NCBI GenBank assembly: GCA_017508245.1
Contig: JAFVZI010000014.1
Coordinates: forward strand, 157,889 to 221,888
Direction: 5' to 3'
Origin: Helicobacteraceae bacterium
GTDB lineage: Bacteria > Campylobacterota > Campylobacteria > Campylobacterales > Helicobacteraceae
DNA length: 64,000 nucleotides
The notes beneath the pieces were generated by a model. The model worked only from the letters and a program-made list of their open reading frames with translations, searched no databases and was not told the DNA's origin. Of the stretch, positions 27,253-37,179 are shown one piece after another. A program made the translations under genes and the position numbers. How positions within the stretch are numbered: position 1 is the first letter of the stretch; each line of letters opens with the position of its first letter.

Positions 27253-30200
27253 ATGCCAAAACGAACAGATATACAAACCATTTTACTTATTGGTTCAGGA
27301 CCAATTATAATAGGACAAGCTTGTGAGTTTGACTATTCTGGCACACAAGCAGCAAAAACTCTAAAAAAATTAGGATACAACGTAATCCTTATTAATTCAA
27401 ATCCAGCGACAATTATGACAGATCCGGATTTTGCAGATAGAACTTATATAGAGCCTATTACAGAAGAAGTTATTGCAAATATAATAAAATTAGAAAAAGT
27501 TGATGCGATTTTGCCTACGATGGGTGGGCAAACAGCACTAAATGTAGCTATGCGAATGCAAGAACAAGGAATGCTAGAGGGTATTAAGTTCTTAGGAGCA
27601 AATCCAGAATCAATTAAAAAAGGTGAAGATAGGCAAGCTTTCAAAGAAGCGATGCTAAAAATTGGTATGGATTTACCAAAATCACGTTATGCATATACAA
27701 TAAAAGAAGCTCTTGATGCAGCAAAAGAAATAGGATTCCCGCTTATCATTCGTGCAAGCTATACACTTGCAGGGGGTGGAAGTGGTGTAGCATATAATAT
27801 TGATGAATTTATGGCAATAGCCCAGAATGGACTTGATACAAGCCCTATAAGTGAGATTTTAATTGAAGAATCTTTGCTTGGTTGGAAAGAGTATGAAATG
27901 GAGGTCATACGCGATAAAAATGATAATTGCATCATTGTATGTAGCATTGAGAATCTAGATCCTATGGGCGTGCATACAGGGGATTCTATCACGATTGCAC
28001 CAGCTCTTACTCTCACAGATAAAGAATACCAGCGAATGCGTGATGCTAGTTTTAAAATCTTGCGTGAGATTGGCGTAGATACAGGTGGAAGCAATGTGCA
28101 GTTTGCAGTCAATCCACAAAATGGGCGAATGACAGTAATTGAAATGAATCCACGCGTTTCAAGAAGTTCTGCTTTGGCAAGTAAAGCGACGGGCTATCCT
28201 ATAGCAAAAGTTGCGACAATGCTTGCAGTTGGTTTCTCTCTTGATGAGATTAAAAATGATATTACAGGCACACCAGCGAGCTTTGAACCTAGTATTGATT
28301 ATATTGTTACAAAGATTCCACGATTTACATTTGAAAAATTTCCAAAAGCAGATTCTACACTCACAACTTCCATGAAAAGCATTGGTGAAGTTATGGCGAT
28401 AGGTAGCACTTTTAGAGAATCTTTACAAAAAGCACTTTGTAGTTTGGAAAATGGATTGTGTGGATTAAATACAATATCAAATGACATAGAATTAATAAGC
28501 AAAGAAATAAGACGACCAAATGCAAATAGATTGCTATATATTGCTGATGGTTTTAGAATGGGGCTTAGCATAGAAGAAATATATGAATTAAGTAAAATTG
28601 ATAAGTGGTTTTTAAATAACATAAAATATTTAGTGGATAGAGAAAAAGAAATCAATTCAAATGTCTTAAATGATGAGAAACTTTTAAGGACATTAAAAAT
28701 CGATGGTTTTAGCGATGCAATGATTGCTCTTTTGCTAAATAAAAACAATAGTGGATTCAACCTCAATCAAAATGATATTTATCAAGCAAGAATGAAATTT
28801 GATATAAAGCACGAATACAACGAAGTAGATACTTGTGCGGGTGAATTTCCAAGCCTCACACCTTATCTATATTCAAGCATTTCATACAATCCACAAAATA
28901 CACAAACTTGCATAGATGAAAAAAATAAAAAAATTCTAATTATTGGTAGCGGTCCAAATAGAATTGGACAAGGCATTGAATTTGATTATTGTTGCGTGCA
29001 TGCAAGCTTTGCATTAAAAGATTTGGGATATAAAAGCATTATGTATAACTGCAATCCAGAGACCGTTAGCACCGATTATGATACAAGTGATATATTGTAT
29101 TTTGAACCTATTGATTTTGAACATGTTCGCTCTGTGATTGAGAAAGAAAAGCCAGATGGAATTATTGTGCATTTTGGAGGACAAACACCTCTTAAACTTT
29201 CAAAAATGCTATCTTTGCTTGATGTTAATATCATAGGAAGCAGTGCAGAAGTAATAGATATTGCCGAAGATAGAGAAAAATTTGCCAAGTTTATCGAAGA
29301 AAACAATCTATTACAACCACAAAATGGAATAGCTTTTAGTAAAGATGATGCTTACAAAATTGCTTTTAATATCGGATTCCCTGTGCTTGTACGCCCTAGT
29401 TATGTGCTTGGTGGAAGAGCTATGAAAATCGTATATAATGAAGATGAGCTTAGAATCTATATGGACGAAGCATTAAGCATAAGCCAAAATAATCCAATTT
29501 TAATTGATAAATTTTTAGATGGTGCAATAGAGCTTGATGTTGATGCTCTAAGTGATGGCAAAGATATATATATTGCAGGAATTATGCAACACATAGAGGA
29601 AGCAGGAATTCATAGTGGAGATTCTACTTGTGTGATACCAACAATTAGCATAAGTGAAAAACACATAAAAGAAATAGAGCAAATCACACAAATTGTCGCA
29701 TTAAAACTTGGTGTTGTAGGGCTTATGAACATACAATATGCAATATATAACAACGCCGTATATATTATTGAAGTCAATCCAAGAGCATCAAGGACGACAC
29801 CTTTTGTAAGTAAAGCTACTGGAATCCCGATTGCAAAAGTTGCTACACATATAATGTGCGGAAAAACTCTCAAAAAATCACTAAATTTTTATGACAAATA
29901 CAATATAGTAATCAATGACAATGGAATTTACAAACCAAAAACACCAAAATATGTATCCGTAAAAGAATCTGTATTTCCATTTAATAAACTTCCTGGAGCA
30001 GATGTATTACTTGGTCCAGAAATGAAGAGCACGGGTGAGGTTATGGGAATTAGCCCTTCATTTGGCATTAGCTTTGCAAAAGGGCAAATTGCGTGCAATA
30101 ATACACTTCCACTAAGTGGCAATGTGCTATTATCTTTTATGGATAATGATAAAAAATATCTTCCAAATATTGCAAAAAACTTTATTGAACTTGGATTTAA

Positions 30201-30519
30201 TATATATGCCACAGCAGGAACATACACTCATTTAGTCAATAATGATATAGAAGCTACAAAAGTATTAAAAATAAGTGAAGGGCGACCAAATATTAGTGAT
30301 TTATTAGCAAACAAGGAGATTGATATAGTGATTAACACAAGTGATAACAAATCAAGCAAAGATGATGCAAAAAAAATAAGAGAGAGAGTTGTTAGAATTG
30401 CAATTCCATATTTTACAACCATATCTGGAACAAAGGGTGCACTAAAAGCCATAAAAGAGCTAAAAAAATCATCGCCTTATAAAGTGCAAGCTTTGCAAGA
30501 TTACCTAAATACAAAATAA
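27253..30519 (+). CDS. carB: Carbamoyl-phosphate synthase large subunit
   Basis: Makes carbamoyl phosphate from ammonia (delivered by CarA), bicarbonate and two ATP, for pyrimidine and arginine synthesis. Two homologous ATP-grasp halves are visible: [20 protein letters not shown] at the N-terminus and [15 protein letters not shown] near residue 560, each with a downstream NPR motif ([38 protein letters not shown]). A C-terminal MGS-like regulatory domain is at about 940-1088. 1088 residues, complete. RBS GAGGGG before ATG 27253; TATAGAAT at about 27213 is a likely -10. Confidence 0.97.
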   Translation: MPKRTDIQTILLIGSGPIIIGQACEFDYSGTQAAKTLKKLGYNVILINSNPATIMTDPDFADRTYIEPITEEVIANIIKLEKVDAILPTMGGQTALNVAMRMQEQGMLEGIKFLGANPESIKKGEDRQAFKEAMLKIGMDLPKSRYAYTIKEALDAAKEIGFPLIIRASYTLAGGGSGVAYNIDEFMAIAQNGLDTSPISEILIEESLLGWKEYEMEVIRDKNDNCIIVCSIENLDPMGVHTGDSITIAPALTLTDKEYQRMRDASFKILREIGVDTGGSNVQFAVNPQNGRMTVIEMNPRVSRSSALASKATGYPIAKVATMLAVGFSLDEIKNDITGTPASFEPSIDYIVTKIPRFTFEKFPKADSTLTTSMKSIGEVMAIGSTFRESLQKALCSLENGLCGLNTISNDIELISKEIRRPNANRLLYIADGFRMGLSIEEIYELSKIDKWFLNNIKYLVDREKEINSNVLNDEKLLRTLKIDGFSDAMIALLLNKNNSGFNLNQNDIYQARMKFDIKHEYNEVDTCAGEFPSLTPYLYSSISYNPQNTQTCIDEKNKKILIIGSGPNRIGQGIEFDYCCVHASFALKDLGYKSIMYNCNPETVSTDYDTSDILYFEPIDFEHVRSVIEKEKPDGIIVHFGGQTPLKLSKMLSLLDVNIIGSSAEVIDIAEDREKFAKFIEENNLLQPQNGIAFSKDDAYKIAFNIGFPVLVRPSYVLGGRAMKIVYNEDELRIYMDEALSISQNNPILIDKFLDGAIELDVDALSDGKDIYIAGIMQHIEEAGIHSGDSTCVIPTISISEKHIKEIEQITQIVALKLGVVGLMNIQYAIYNNAVYIIEVNPRASRTTPFVSKATGIPIAKVATHIMCGKTLKKSLNFYDKYNIVINDNGIYKPKTPKYVSVKESVFPFNKLPGADVLLGPEMKSTGEVMGISPSFGISFAKGQIACNNTLPLSGNVLLSFMDNDKKYLPNIAKNFIELGFNIYATAGTYTHLVNNDIEATKVLKISEGRPNISDLLANKEIDIVINTSDNKSSKDDAKKIRERVVRIAIPYFTTISGTKGALKAIKELKKSSPYKVQALQDYLNTK

Positions 30520-30950
30520 TGCATTTATTTTTAGCCCAAAGCGATACAACAGCTGGATTTTTAAGTAAATCAAAAAACAGAATCTTATCTACAAAGCAAA
30601 ATAGTCCAAGTAAGCCTATATTGGCAGAATCTAATTCACTTGATTTGATAAAAAAACACTCCAGAATCCCACAAAAAATAAACAAAGCAATAAGAAGGAG
30701 CAAAAAGACCACTTTTATATTTCAAAATGATAAATCATTTAGATTAGTGTGTGATAATTTGCATTCTATATTTTTAGGGAATTTTGGGCTTCTTTATTCT
30801 TCATCTGCAAATTTATATAGGCATAGATTTGACCTAAATTTTGCTATAAATAGTGCTGATATTTTGATAATGGATAAAAGGGGAATCTTTGAAACCACTC
30901 CATCTAAAATTTTTAAAATAAGAAAAGACAGGATAAAAAAAATAAGATAA
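30519..30950 (+). CDS. Short Sua5/YciO/YrdC-like protein
   Basis: A 143-residue protein beginning HLFLAQSDTTAGFLSKS, which matches the ligand-binding loop of the Sua5/YrdC family, and ending with GLLYSSSANLYR, the family's conserved Ser-Ala-Asn stretch. It is shorter than true threonylcarbamoyl-AMP synthases (about 190 or more), so it is probably the shortened Helicobacter paralogue known next to carB. The start overlaps the carB stop. Activity is uncertain because much of the central part is missing. Confidence 0.65.
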   Translation: MHLFLAQSDTTAGFLSKSKNRILSTKQNSPSKPILAESNSLDLIKKHSRIPQKINKAIRRSKKTTFIFQNDKSFRLVCDNLHSIFLGNFGLLYSSSANLYRHRFDLNFAINSADILIMDKRGIFETTPSKIFKIRKDRIKKIR

Positions 30951-31372
30951 TGGATAAAATCATAACTGTAGTTTTTTTTGGTGCGATGTTTGGGCTATTT
31001 CCAATCATCATATTTTATAGTGGAATCTTTGTTAATTATTTTTCATATTACGAAATAAAAGAATATTTCAATAGCTTTTTTATACAGAATCTAAATTTGT
31101 ATTTATATATTTTGTTTGGATTATTTAGCGGAATCGCCTTTATTACAAATAATAATTTTTTAAGGTTCATATATCTAGCTTGTGCTATTTTATTTTGTCT
31201 TACACTTATTCCAAGTATAGGACTAAATGTCGGAGAGAAAATGTTTGCAAAAAATGCAAGAATAAATATAAATGGACAAAATCATATTGCAAAATTAATC
31301 TACAAAGACAATGTGAAAATATATTATAAACTAAAAGATAATCCAAAAATACAAAGATTAGATATAAGATAG
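30950..31372 (+). CDS. Conserved hypothetical membrane protein
   Basis: 140 residues with three predicted membrane helices (about 6-28, 50-70, 77-95) and a basic C-terminal tail of about 45 residues predicted to form beta strands (NARININGQNHIAKLIYKDN). The family is not recognised. It overlaps the Sua5-like gene by one base and precedes the S4-domain gene by 8 bases, so it belongs to the carB-dapF run. Confidence 0.65.
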   Translation: MDKIITVVFFGAMFGLFPIIIFYSGIFVNYFSYYEIKEYFNSFFIQNLNLYLYILFGLFSGIAFITNNNFLRFIYLACAILFCLTLIPSIGLNVGEKMFAKNARININGQNHIAKLIYKDNVKIYYKLKDNPKIQRLDIR

Positions 31373-31380
31373 GAGATTTT

Positions 31381-31635
31381 TTGCGAATTGATAAATTTTT
31401 GAATGCTACAAATATTTTGAAGCGAAGGAGTATGGCGAAAGATTTGCTGGAAAATCACCTAGTGAGTATCAATGGTGACATAATCAAAGCAAGTAAAAAT
31501 GTAAAAGTTGGAGATATTATTGAGATAAGATTTTTAGAATATTCAAAAAAATATGAAGTATTGATGATACCTATTACAAAAACACTACCAAAAAATCAAA
31601 AACAAGAATATGTAAAAGAAATAAAGGACAACTAA
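31381..31635 (+). CDS. S4-domain RNA-binding protein (Hsp15/RlmP-like)
   Basis: An 84-residue protein that is almost only an S4 RNA-binding domain: MRIDKFLNATNILKRRSMAK then VSINGDIIKASKNVKVGDII. Proteins of this size (Hsp15, YlmH-like) bind ribosomes or structured RNA. The start is TTG 31381 with AGGAG six bases before. It is followed directly by a DUF4149 membrane protein. Precise role not known. Confidence 0.82.
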   Translation: MRIDKFLNATNILKRRSMAKDLLENHLVSINGDIIKASKNVKVGDIIEIRFLEYSKKYEVLMIPITKTLPKNQKQEYVKEIKDN

Positions 31636-32133
31636 ATGAAATTCTTATTAGGAAAAACATTTATAAATATAGCTAGTGCATTATATATTTGGATTCTAGG
31701 GATTACTCTTGGGACATTGCTTGCAAGTGGTGCATTTGTTGCGAATGTAATATTTAATGCTGGTTTTTTTGGAGTTGAATTAAGCAAATTTCAAAGTGGA
31801 ATCTTAATGACTCAAATATTTCTAAAACTAAATATACTGCTTATTGTAGTAGCTTTTATCATCGCAATATTTGAGACTTTCGCCCTACGTCTAGGAAATG
31901 GTGCAAAAACAATAAAAATAATCTTATTTTTAAGTGGTGCAGTTAGTGTGATTTGCATATTGCTATTTAGCCTTTATTATACGCCGTTTATAATAGAACA
32001 ACAACAGCTAGGGGCAACAGCTACACAATCTAGTGAATTTACCTCTATGCATACTCAAAGCGAATTTGTAGCAAATGTATTATTTTTCTCACTTAGTGCA
32101 AATATATTATTTAGACTTATTTATAGGAGATAA
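31636..32133 (+). CDS. DUF4149-like integral membrane protein
   Basis: 165 residues with four predicted helices (about 10-35, 55-80, 90-112, 140-160). The second half has a Gln/Thr-rich loop (IEQQQLGATATQSSEF). This is the pattern of DUF4149 proteins. Starts right after the S4 gene stop, with AAGGACAAC as ribosome site. No function known. Confidence 0.65.
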   Translation: MKFLLGKTFINIASALYIWILGITLGTLLASGAFVANVIFNAGFFGVELSKFQSGILMTQIFLKLNILLIVVAFIIAIFETFALRLGNGAKTIKIILFLSGAVSVICILLFSLYYTPFIIEQQQLGATATQSSEFTSMHTQSEFVANVLFFSLSANILFRLIYRR

Positions 32134-32134
32134 A

Positions 32135-32899
32135 GTGTGGCTTACAAAATATAATGCAAGTGGAAATGATTTTTTAATTTTTCACACATTTAATGATATG
32201 CTAGATTCTAAAAAAAGGTCGGAGTTTGCAAAGAAAGTGTGTAATAGACATAGTGGAGTTGGTGCTGATGGACTTGTAATCGTTATGCCACACAATAAAT
32301 ACGCATATAAATGGGATTTTTATAATTCTGATGGCAGCAAAGCAAATATGTGTGGAAATGCGAGTAGATGTGTTGCACATTATGCGTATCAAAATAATCT
32401 AGCACCAAAAAAGCATTCATTTTTAAGTGGAGCCGGAGAAATCAAAGTAGAAATCAAAGATGATGATGTGGTAGAAATAAATTTTGGAAAAATAAAAATA
32501 CTAAAGAATGCTATAGATGAATATGAAATGAAATTTGCATTGCTAGACTCTGGAGTTCCTCATTTAGTAAGCTTTATAGATGACAAAATGCTAAGAAATA
32601 AAAATGATATGATGAAAGATTTGAGAGAAAAATATAATGCAAATGTAAATCTTGCAAAAATAATCAGCAAAGATACCATTCATGTAGCCACCTACGAAAG
32701 AGGCGTAGAAGATATTACACTTGCGTGCGGGACAGGTATGGCTGCTACTTATTATATAGCATTAATACAAAATAAGATTAATAAAATTGCCACACTAATA
32801 CCGCCAAGCAAAGAGCCTTTATGCTTTAGAATAAAAAATGACGAAGTATATTATAAAGGCAAAATAGAGAGGATCTGCGATATTAAGCTTTTTCTATAA
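32135..32899 (+). CDS. dapF: Diaminopimelate epimerase
   Basis: Converts LL- to meso-diaminopimelate for lysine and peptidoglycan. The two catalytic cysteines are visible in MCGNASRC and ACGTGMAA; YNASGNDFLIF opens the protein. I place the start at GTG 32135 because AGGAGATAAA lies directly upstream and the product then begins VWLTKYNASGNDF like other members; a longer frame from 32075 would lie inside the DUF4149 gene. About 254 residues. Its end overlaps the convergent membrane gene by 17 bases. Confidence 0.93.
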   Translation: MWLTKYNASGNDFLIFHTFNDMLDSKKRSEFAKKVCNRHSGVGADGLVIVMPHNKYAYKWDFYNSDGSKANMCGNASRCVAHYAYQNNLAPKKHSFLSGAGEIKVEIKDDDVVEINFGKIKILKNAIDEYEMKFALLDSGVPHLVSFIDDKMLRNKNDMMKDLREKYNANVNLAKIISKDTIHVATYERGVEDITLACGTGMAATYYIALIQNKINKIATLIPPSKEPLCFRIKNDEVYYKGKIERICDIKLFL

Positions 32900-33698
32900 G
32901 TATATTAAAAAACCAATACAGTAATCCAATCGTATAAAAAAATACATTTGCATAATATAAATCAAATTGCTCTAACAAATAGGAGCAAAAAACAATGAGA
33001 ATAAAGCCAAAGAAAAGAATAAGCAGATTTACAATATTATAAAAAGTGATGGTGCTTCTAAGAGAAAAAACAATTCTTACAAACAAAACAATGCTAACTA
33101 ATGACAAAACAAAATCAATCATAGAAAATAAATTATAAAAATCATATATCCTTATACAATAACCAAATAAAAATATAATACTTACACTTAATGATGGTGC
33201 TGCTTCTTTTATGTATGTTTTATAAAAATGGTTATTATTAAATATATTTTTTTTATGAAAAAAAACAAGCAAAGGAATAGTGATAAAATAAATAAAAACA
33301 AAGCTATCAATGATTAATTTCTTTAGGTTATTTACCACTAGATAACTATTATCTAAATCATAAATATCTAAAATGCCATCTAAATTATTATCTTTTGGTG
33401 AAGACAATATACTAATCAATAATAATGATAAAAAAACAGAGATTCCATACAACGCCATATAAATACGCTTCCTAGAATCTTCTCTTGCATTTGATTGGAT
33501 AAGATAAATCAAAATACAAATTGCAATAAATAATAAAATTCGTGATAGTTGTATAAATATATTATTTGGACGAAGAAAAATATCTAATAAATCCCCAAAA
33601 TTATCAATAAACAACGATGAAACAATAGACAAAAAGAAAAATGAAGAAAAGAAAAAAAATATAAGCGAGAAAATTAATTCATTTTTTTGTTTGGTCAT
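32883..33698 (-). CDS. Hypothetical multi-pass membrane protein
   Basis: 271 residues rich in Phe, Ile and Leu with about seven or eight predicted helices. A polar segment in the middle (SSPKDNNLDGILDIYDLDNS) resembles a calcium-type D-x-N-x-D loop. The family is not recognised. It starts at the amiA stop (1-base overlap) and is transcribed with it. Confidence 0.6.
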   Translation of the reverse strand: MTKQKNELIFSLIFFFFSSFFFLSIVSSLFIDNFGDLLDIFLRPNNIFIQLSRILLFIAICILIYLIQSNAREDSRKRIYMALYGISVFLSLLLISILSSPKDNNLDGILDIYDLDNSYLVVNNLKKLIIDSFVFIYFITIPLLVFFHKKNIFNNNHFYKTYIKEAAPSLSVSIIFLFGYCIRIYDFYNLFSMIDFVLSLVSIVLFVRIVFSLRSTITFYNIVNLLILFFGFILIVFCSYLLEQFDLYYANVFFYTIGLLYWFFNILIEKA

Positions 33699-34882
33699 TA
33701 AAAATTCTTTAAAAAATAATTATCTATGCCATCGGCAATACCAATGGCTAATCTCTCTTGATAATTCTTTTTTTGTAATTTTTCTAAATCACTTTTATGC
33801 GATATATAACCAACTTCAACCAATATTGAAGGCATCAATGCACCAACCAAAACCCAAAAAGGACCTTCTCTCACACCACCATCTGTGGTTTTACTATATA
33901 ATTTTCGTGCATTTACAAGCATTCCATGTTGCACATCTATGGCGAGCTTATTTGATGCTAGAAGTCGCTGCGAATTAATAGAGTTTAAAAATGATAATTT
34001 TGAGAAATAATTCATAACTTCAATATCATCTTTATTCTCTATTTCTGCAACTTTTCTAGCCCGTTCGCTTCTAGCACTGGACAAAAAATAAGTCTCAATT
34101 CCATTTGTAACACTATAACTTTTTGATGTTTTAGGTAGTGAATTTGCGTGAATTGATACAAATATATCCGCTTCTTTGTTATTAGCAAACTTTGTTCTAT
34201 CTGTCAGGCTTATATAACTATCACTATCTCTAGTCATATAAACTTTATACCCTCTAGATTCTAGTGTCTTTTTGATAAGTTTTCCTATTGCAAGCGTGAT
34301 AGTTTTCTCACAAATTTTACCCGCTTGAGCTCCACAATCTTTTCCACCGTGTCCTGGGTCTAATACAACAACTCTATTTGAATTATCTCTTGCTAAAACT
34401 ATAGTTTCTTCTTGTTTTTGTTCATTTTTTGGCTTTGTTTGATTTGAAGCTTGGGCTAGTTTTTTATCATCTACTGAGTCAAACAAATTAGCTATATCAT
34501 TTTGCGTTTGTTTATTTTGATTTGATTGTTTTTGCACTTCAAAACTAAGCAATAAAATATTTTTATTAATCTTAAAATTTAAAGAATCTATTTTTTTACT
34601 TTGCACTACAATCCTTGTAGTTGTCTTATTGTTTTGTGCAATGGTAATAAAATTTTTATTTTTTAATCTAAAAGTTTTCTTTGTAAGTGTATATTCTGAT
34701 ACTATATCATAATAGATTCCAGTGTTTATCTTGGATTTTTTAAAACTTTCTGATTTAATATTTTTATTAAAGATAATACTAACTATGCCATTATTTTCTT
34801 TTAAATCAATGACTTTCAATGGAGAGCCAAATAGCAAAAAAGGGATTAAAAGAAAAATCAATCTTATCAATCTATTTTCCAA
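33698..34882 (-). CDS. amiA: N-acetylmuramoyl-L-alanine amidase (AmiA type)
   Basis: Zinc amidase cleaving the peptide from peptidoglycan glycan strands for daughter-cell separation. A signal peptide (residues 1-20) is followed by an AMIN-like beta region, a Lys/Gln/Asn-rich linker (about 135-170), and an Amidase_3 domain with VVLDPGHGGKDCGA (zinc His), CEKTITLAIG (zinc Glu), FVSIHANS (zinc His) and ILVEVGYISH (catalytic Glu). 394 residues. It overlaps the end of the upstream oxidoreductase gene by 11 bases. Confidence 0.92.
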   Translation of the reverse strand: MENRLIRLIFLLIPFLLFGSPLKVIDLKENNGIVSIIFNKNIKSESFKKSKINTGIYYDIVSEYTLTKKTFRLKNKNFITIAQNNKTTTRIVVQSKKIDSLNFKINKNILLLSFEVQKQSNQNKQTQNDIANLFDSVDDKKLAQASNQTKPKNEQKQEETIVLARDNSNRVVVLDPGHGGKDCGAQAGKICEKTITLAIGKLIKKTLESRGYKVYMTRDSDSYISLTDRTKFANNKEADIFVSIHANSLPKTSKSYSVTNGIETYFLSSARSERARKVAEIENKDDIEVMNYFSKLSFLNSINSQRLLASNKLAIDVQHGMLVNARKLYSKTTDGGVREGPFWVLVGALMPSILVEVGYISHKSDLEKLQKKNYQERLAIGIADGIDNYFLKNF

Positions 34883-35966
34883 TCAATTCATCTATAAGTT
34901 CTTTGGCACTAATGATTTTATCGATTCTATATCCATTTGCACCTGTAAAATATAATCCGGTATCAAGATTCCCATAGCTGGCATCGCCCAATCTATCAGC
35001 TATACAGTATCCTACTTTTTTAGCTTCTACTCCTCTTTGACAAGGATAAACACAATTACTAACACACGCTATCTTTGGAGCAGTGCCCTCATTCATAGCT
35101 TTCAATATACCCATATTAATAGCTCTAGCTGGGTATCCAACTGGTGATTTAATAAGCTTTATATCTTCTTTTTTTAGTTTTGGCATAATCTCTAAATATG
35201 CCTTAGCATCACATTCATAAATACCTAAAAATCTAGTAGCCATTTGCACACCAGAAGCACCTAACGCTAAAAATTTATCGATATCATTTCTATCCCAGAT
35301 TCCACCTGCAGCAATTACAGGAATATCTCCTTGAATCTTAACTTCTTTTACAACACTTGGTATGATATTTTCTAATTGAAATTCTTCTTTAAAACAATCT
35401 TCATATTTAAATCCTTGATGTCCACCGCTAAGTGGTCCTTCAACAATGACGGCATCAGGGATTCTATTGTATTTTTCTTTCCATCTCTTATAGATAATAC
35501 GCAATGCCCTTGCGGATGAAACAATAGGAATAAGAGCGACATCTGGAAAATTTTTTGTAAATTCCGGCATATTGATAGGAAGCCCAGCACCTGTGATGAT
35601 AATATTTGCACCCGCTTCACAAGCATCTCTTACAACTCTACCATATTCATTAATCGCATATAAAATATTTGCAGCAAGAGGGGCATTGCCACATATTTTT
35701 CTTGCATTTTTAAAAATCTCATTTAAAGCATTTTTGGAATAAAAATTAATTGCTTCAAATGGTTTGGAGCGAACAACTTTTTCTGCAAAATGCATTTTTT
35801 TATAATATCCTGTCCCAACACAACTAATGGTCCCCAAAGCCCCTTGAAGTGAAACATTGCCTGCCAATTCATCCCAACTTATACCGACCCCCATACCGCC
35901 TTGTATAATTGGATATTTAATAGTGTGCTTGCCTATTTTTAACGATTTAAACGATACATTATTCAT
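34872..35966 (-). CDS. Nitronate monooxygenase family FMN protein
   Basis: TIM-barrel flavoprotein of the NMO/2-nitropropane dioxygenase family. YPIIQGGMGVGISWDELAG at the N-terminus, ITGAGLPINMPEF, VIVEGPLSGGHQG with the His of the family, and IPVIAAGGIWDRNDIDKFLALGAS for the FMN phosphate are visible. Cysteine-rich VSNCVYPCQRG occurs near the C-terminus. 364 residues. It is also similar to FabK-type enoyl reductases, but the window already has FabI. Confidence 0.85.
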   Translation of the reverse strand: MNNVSFKSLKIGKHTIKYPIIQGGMGVGISWDELAGNVSLQGALGTISCVGTGYYKKMHFAEKVVRSKPFEAINFYSKNALNEIFKNARKICGNAPLAANILYAINEYGRVVRDACEAGANIIITGAGLPINMPEFTKNFPDVALIPIVSSARALRIIYKRWKEKYNRIPDAVIVEGPLSGGHQGFKYEDCFKEEFQLENIIPSVVKEVKIQGDIPVIAAGGIWDRNDIDKFLALGASGVQMATRFLGIYECDAKAYLEIMPKLKKEDIKLIKSPVGYPARAINMGILKAMNEGTAPKIACVSNCVYPCQRGVEAKKVGYCIADRLGDASYGNLDTGLYFTGANGYRIDKIISAKELIDELIGK

Positions 35967-37174
35967 TTTATAATAGCTCTCAAAAATTTTCTTTTACCAA
36001 TTTGGATTACATATATACCCGATTTAAGCTTAAGATTTTCATCTAATATTTTAACGCCATCAATTCGAACTGCACCCGCATTGATATTTCTTCTTGCTTG
36101 TGAGCTAGAATCTGACATTTTGCTATCAACTAATAACTTGCAAATCCAGATGTTGGATTCTGCACTAAATTCATTCAAATCCTTAGGCACAGAATCTTTG
36201 CTAAATACTAAATCAAAATTCTCCTTTGCACTATTTGCACTATCTTTAGAATGATACCTCTCTACAATCTCTAAGGCTAGATTCTCTTTTGCACATTTTG
36301 GGTGGATGATGCCATTTTCTACATCGCTTTTTAATTTTTCTAATTTATCAAGACTAATACTACTAAGCAACTCATAATAACGCCACATCATAGAATCTGA
36401 AATACTCAATATTTTGGCATATATATCATTTGGATTATCTGCGATGCCTATATAATTACCAAGACTCTTGCTCATCTTATTTATTCCATCAAGACCTTCT
36501 AAAAGTGGCATCATAAGCACCGATTGCTCCTTGTTTAGACCATAAACCCTTTGCATACTTCTACCAACTAGCAAATTAAACTTTTGGTCATTTCCGCCAC
36601 ATTCTATATCACAATTAAGTGCTACGCTATCATATCCTTGTAATAATGGATACATAAATTCGACAATGCTAATTGGTTGGTTTTCTTTATATCTCTTTGA
36701 AAAATCATCTCTCTCAAGCATTCTTGCAACAGAAAACTTACCCATAAGCTGCAACATACCATCGCTTCCCAATGCATTCAACCATTTTGAATTAAAACAA
36801 ACTTCTGTGTGTTCTCTTAGTAGAATCTTAAAAACTTGCTCTTCATAAGTCTTGGCATTTTTTAATACTTCTTCTCTACTTAAAATCTTTCTAGTTTCAC
36901 TTTTGCCAGTAGGGTCTCCGATGGTAGCTGTAAAATCACCGATTAAAAATCTCACATCTCCACCAAATCTTTGCAATGTAGCAAGCTTTTGCAGAAGCAC
37001 ACTATGCCCTAAATGCAAATCCGGAGCAGTAGGGTCAAAACCAGCTTTCACAATGAAACGTTTGCCATCTTTAAAATAACGACTAACCAAATCTTTAATA
37101 TATTCAATACCAATTATTTCACTTGTCCCTCTTTGTATTTCCTTCAAAGCATTATTTACTTTATCTTCCATCAT
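35963..37174 (-). CDS. tyrS: Tyrosyl-tRNA synthetase
   Basis: Class I synthetase charging tRNA-Tyr. The HIGH-like motif is in DPTAPDLHLGHSVLLQKL, the KMSKS loop in INKMSKSLGNYIGIA, and a C-terminal S4 domain (SSQARRNINAGAVRIDGVKI) binds the tRNA. 403 residues, the TyrZ-like branch used by Helicobacter. Start at ATG 37174 or 37171. It overlaps the oxidoreductase gene by 4 bases and follows spoT closely. Confidence 0.95.
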   Translation of the reverse strand: MMEDKVNNALKEIQRGTSEIIGIEYIKDLVSRYFKDGKRFIVKAGFDPTAPDLHLGHSVLLQKLATLQRFGGDVRFLIGDFTATIGDPTGKSETRKILSREEVLKNAKTYEEQVFKILLREHTEVCFNSKWLNALGSDGMLQLMGKFSVARMLERDDFSKRYKENQPISIVEFMYPLLQGYDSVALNCDIECGGNDQKFNLLVGRSMQRVYGLNKEQSVLMMPLLEGLDGINKMSKSLGNYIGIADNPNDIYAKILSISDSMMWRYYELLSSISLDKLEKLKSDVENGIIHPKCAKENLALEIVERYHSKDSANSAKENFDLVFSKDSVPKDLNEFSAESNIWICKLLVDSKMSDSSSQARRNINAGAVRIDGVKILDENLKLKSGIYVIQIGKRKFLRAIIK

Positions 37175-37179
37175 TTTTC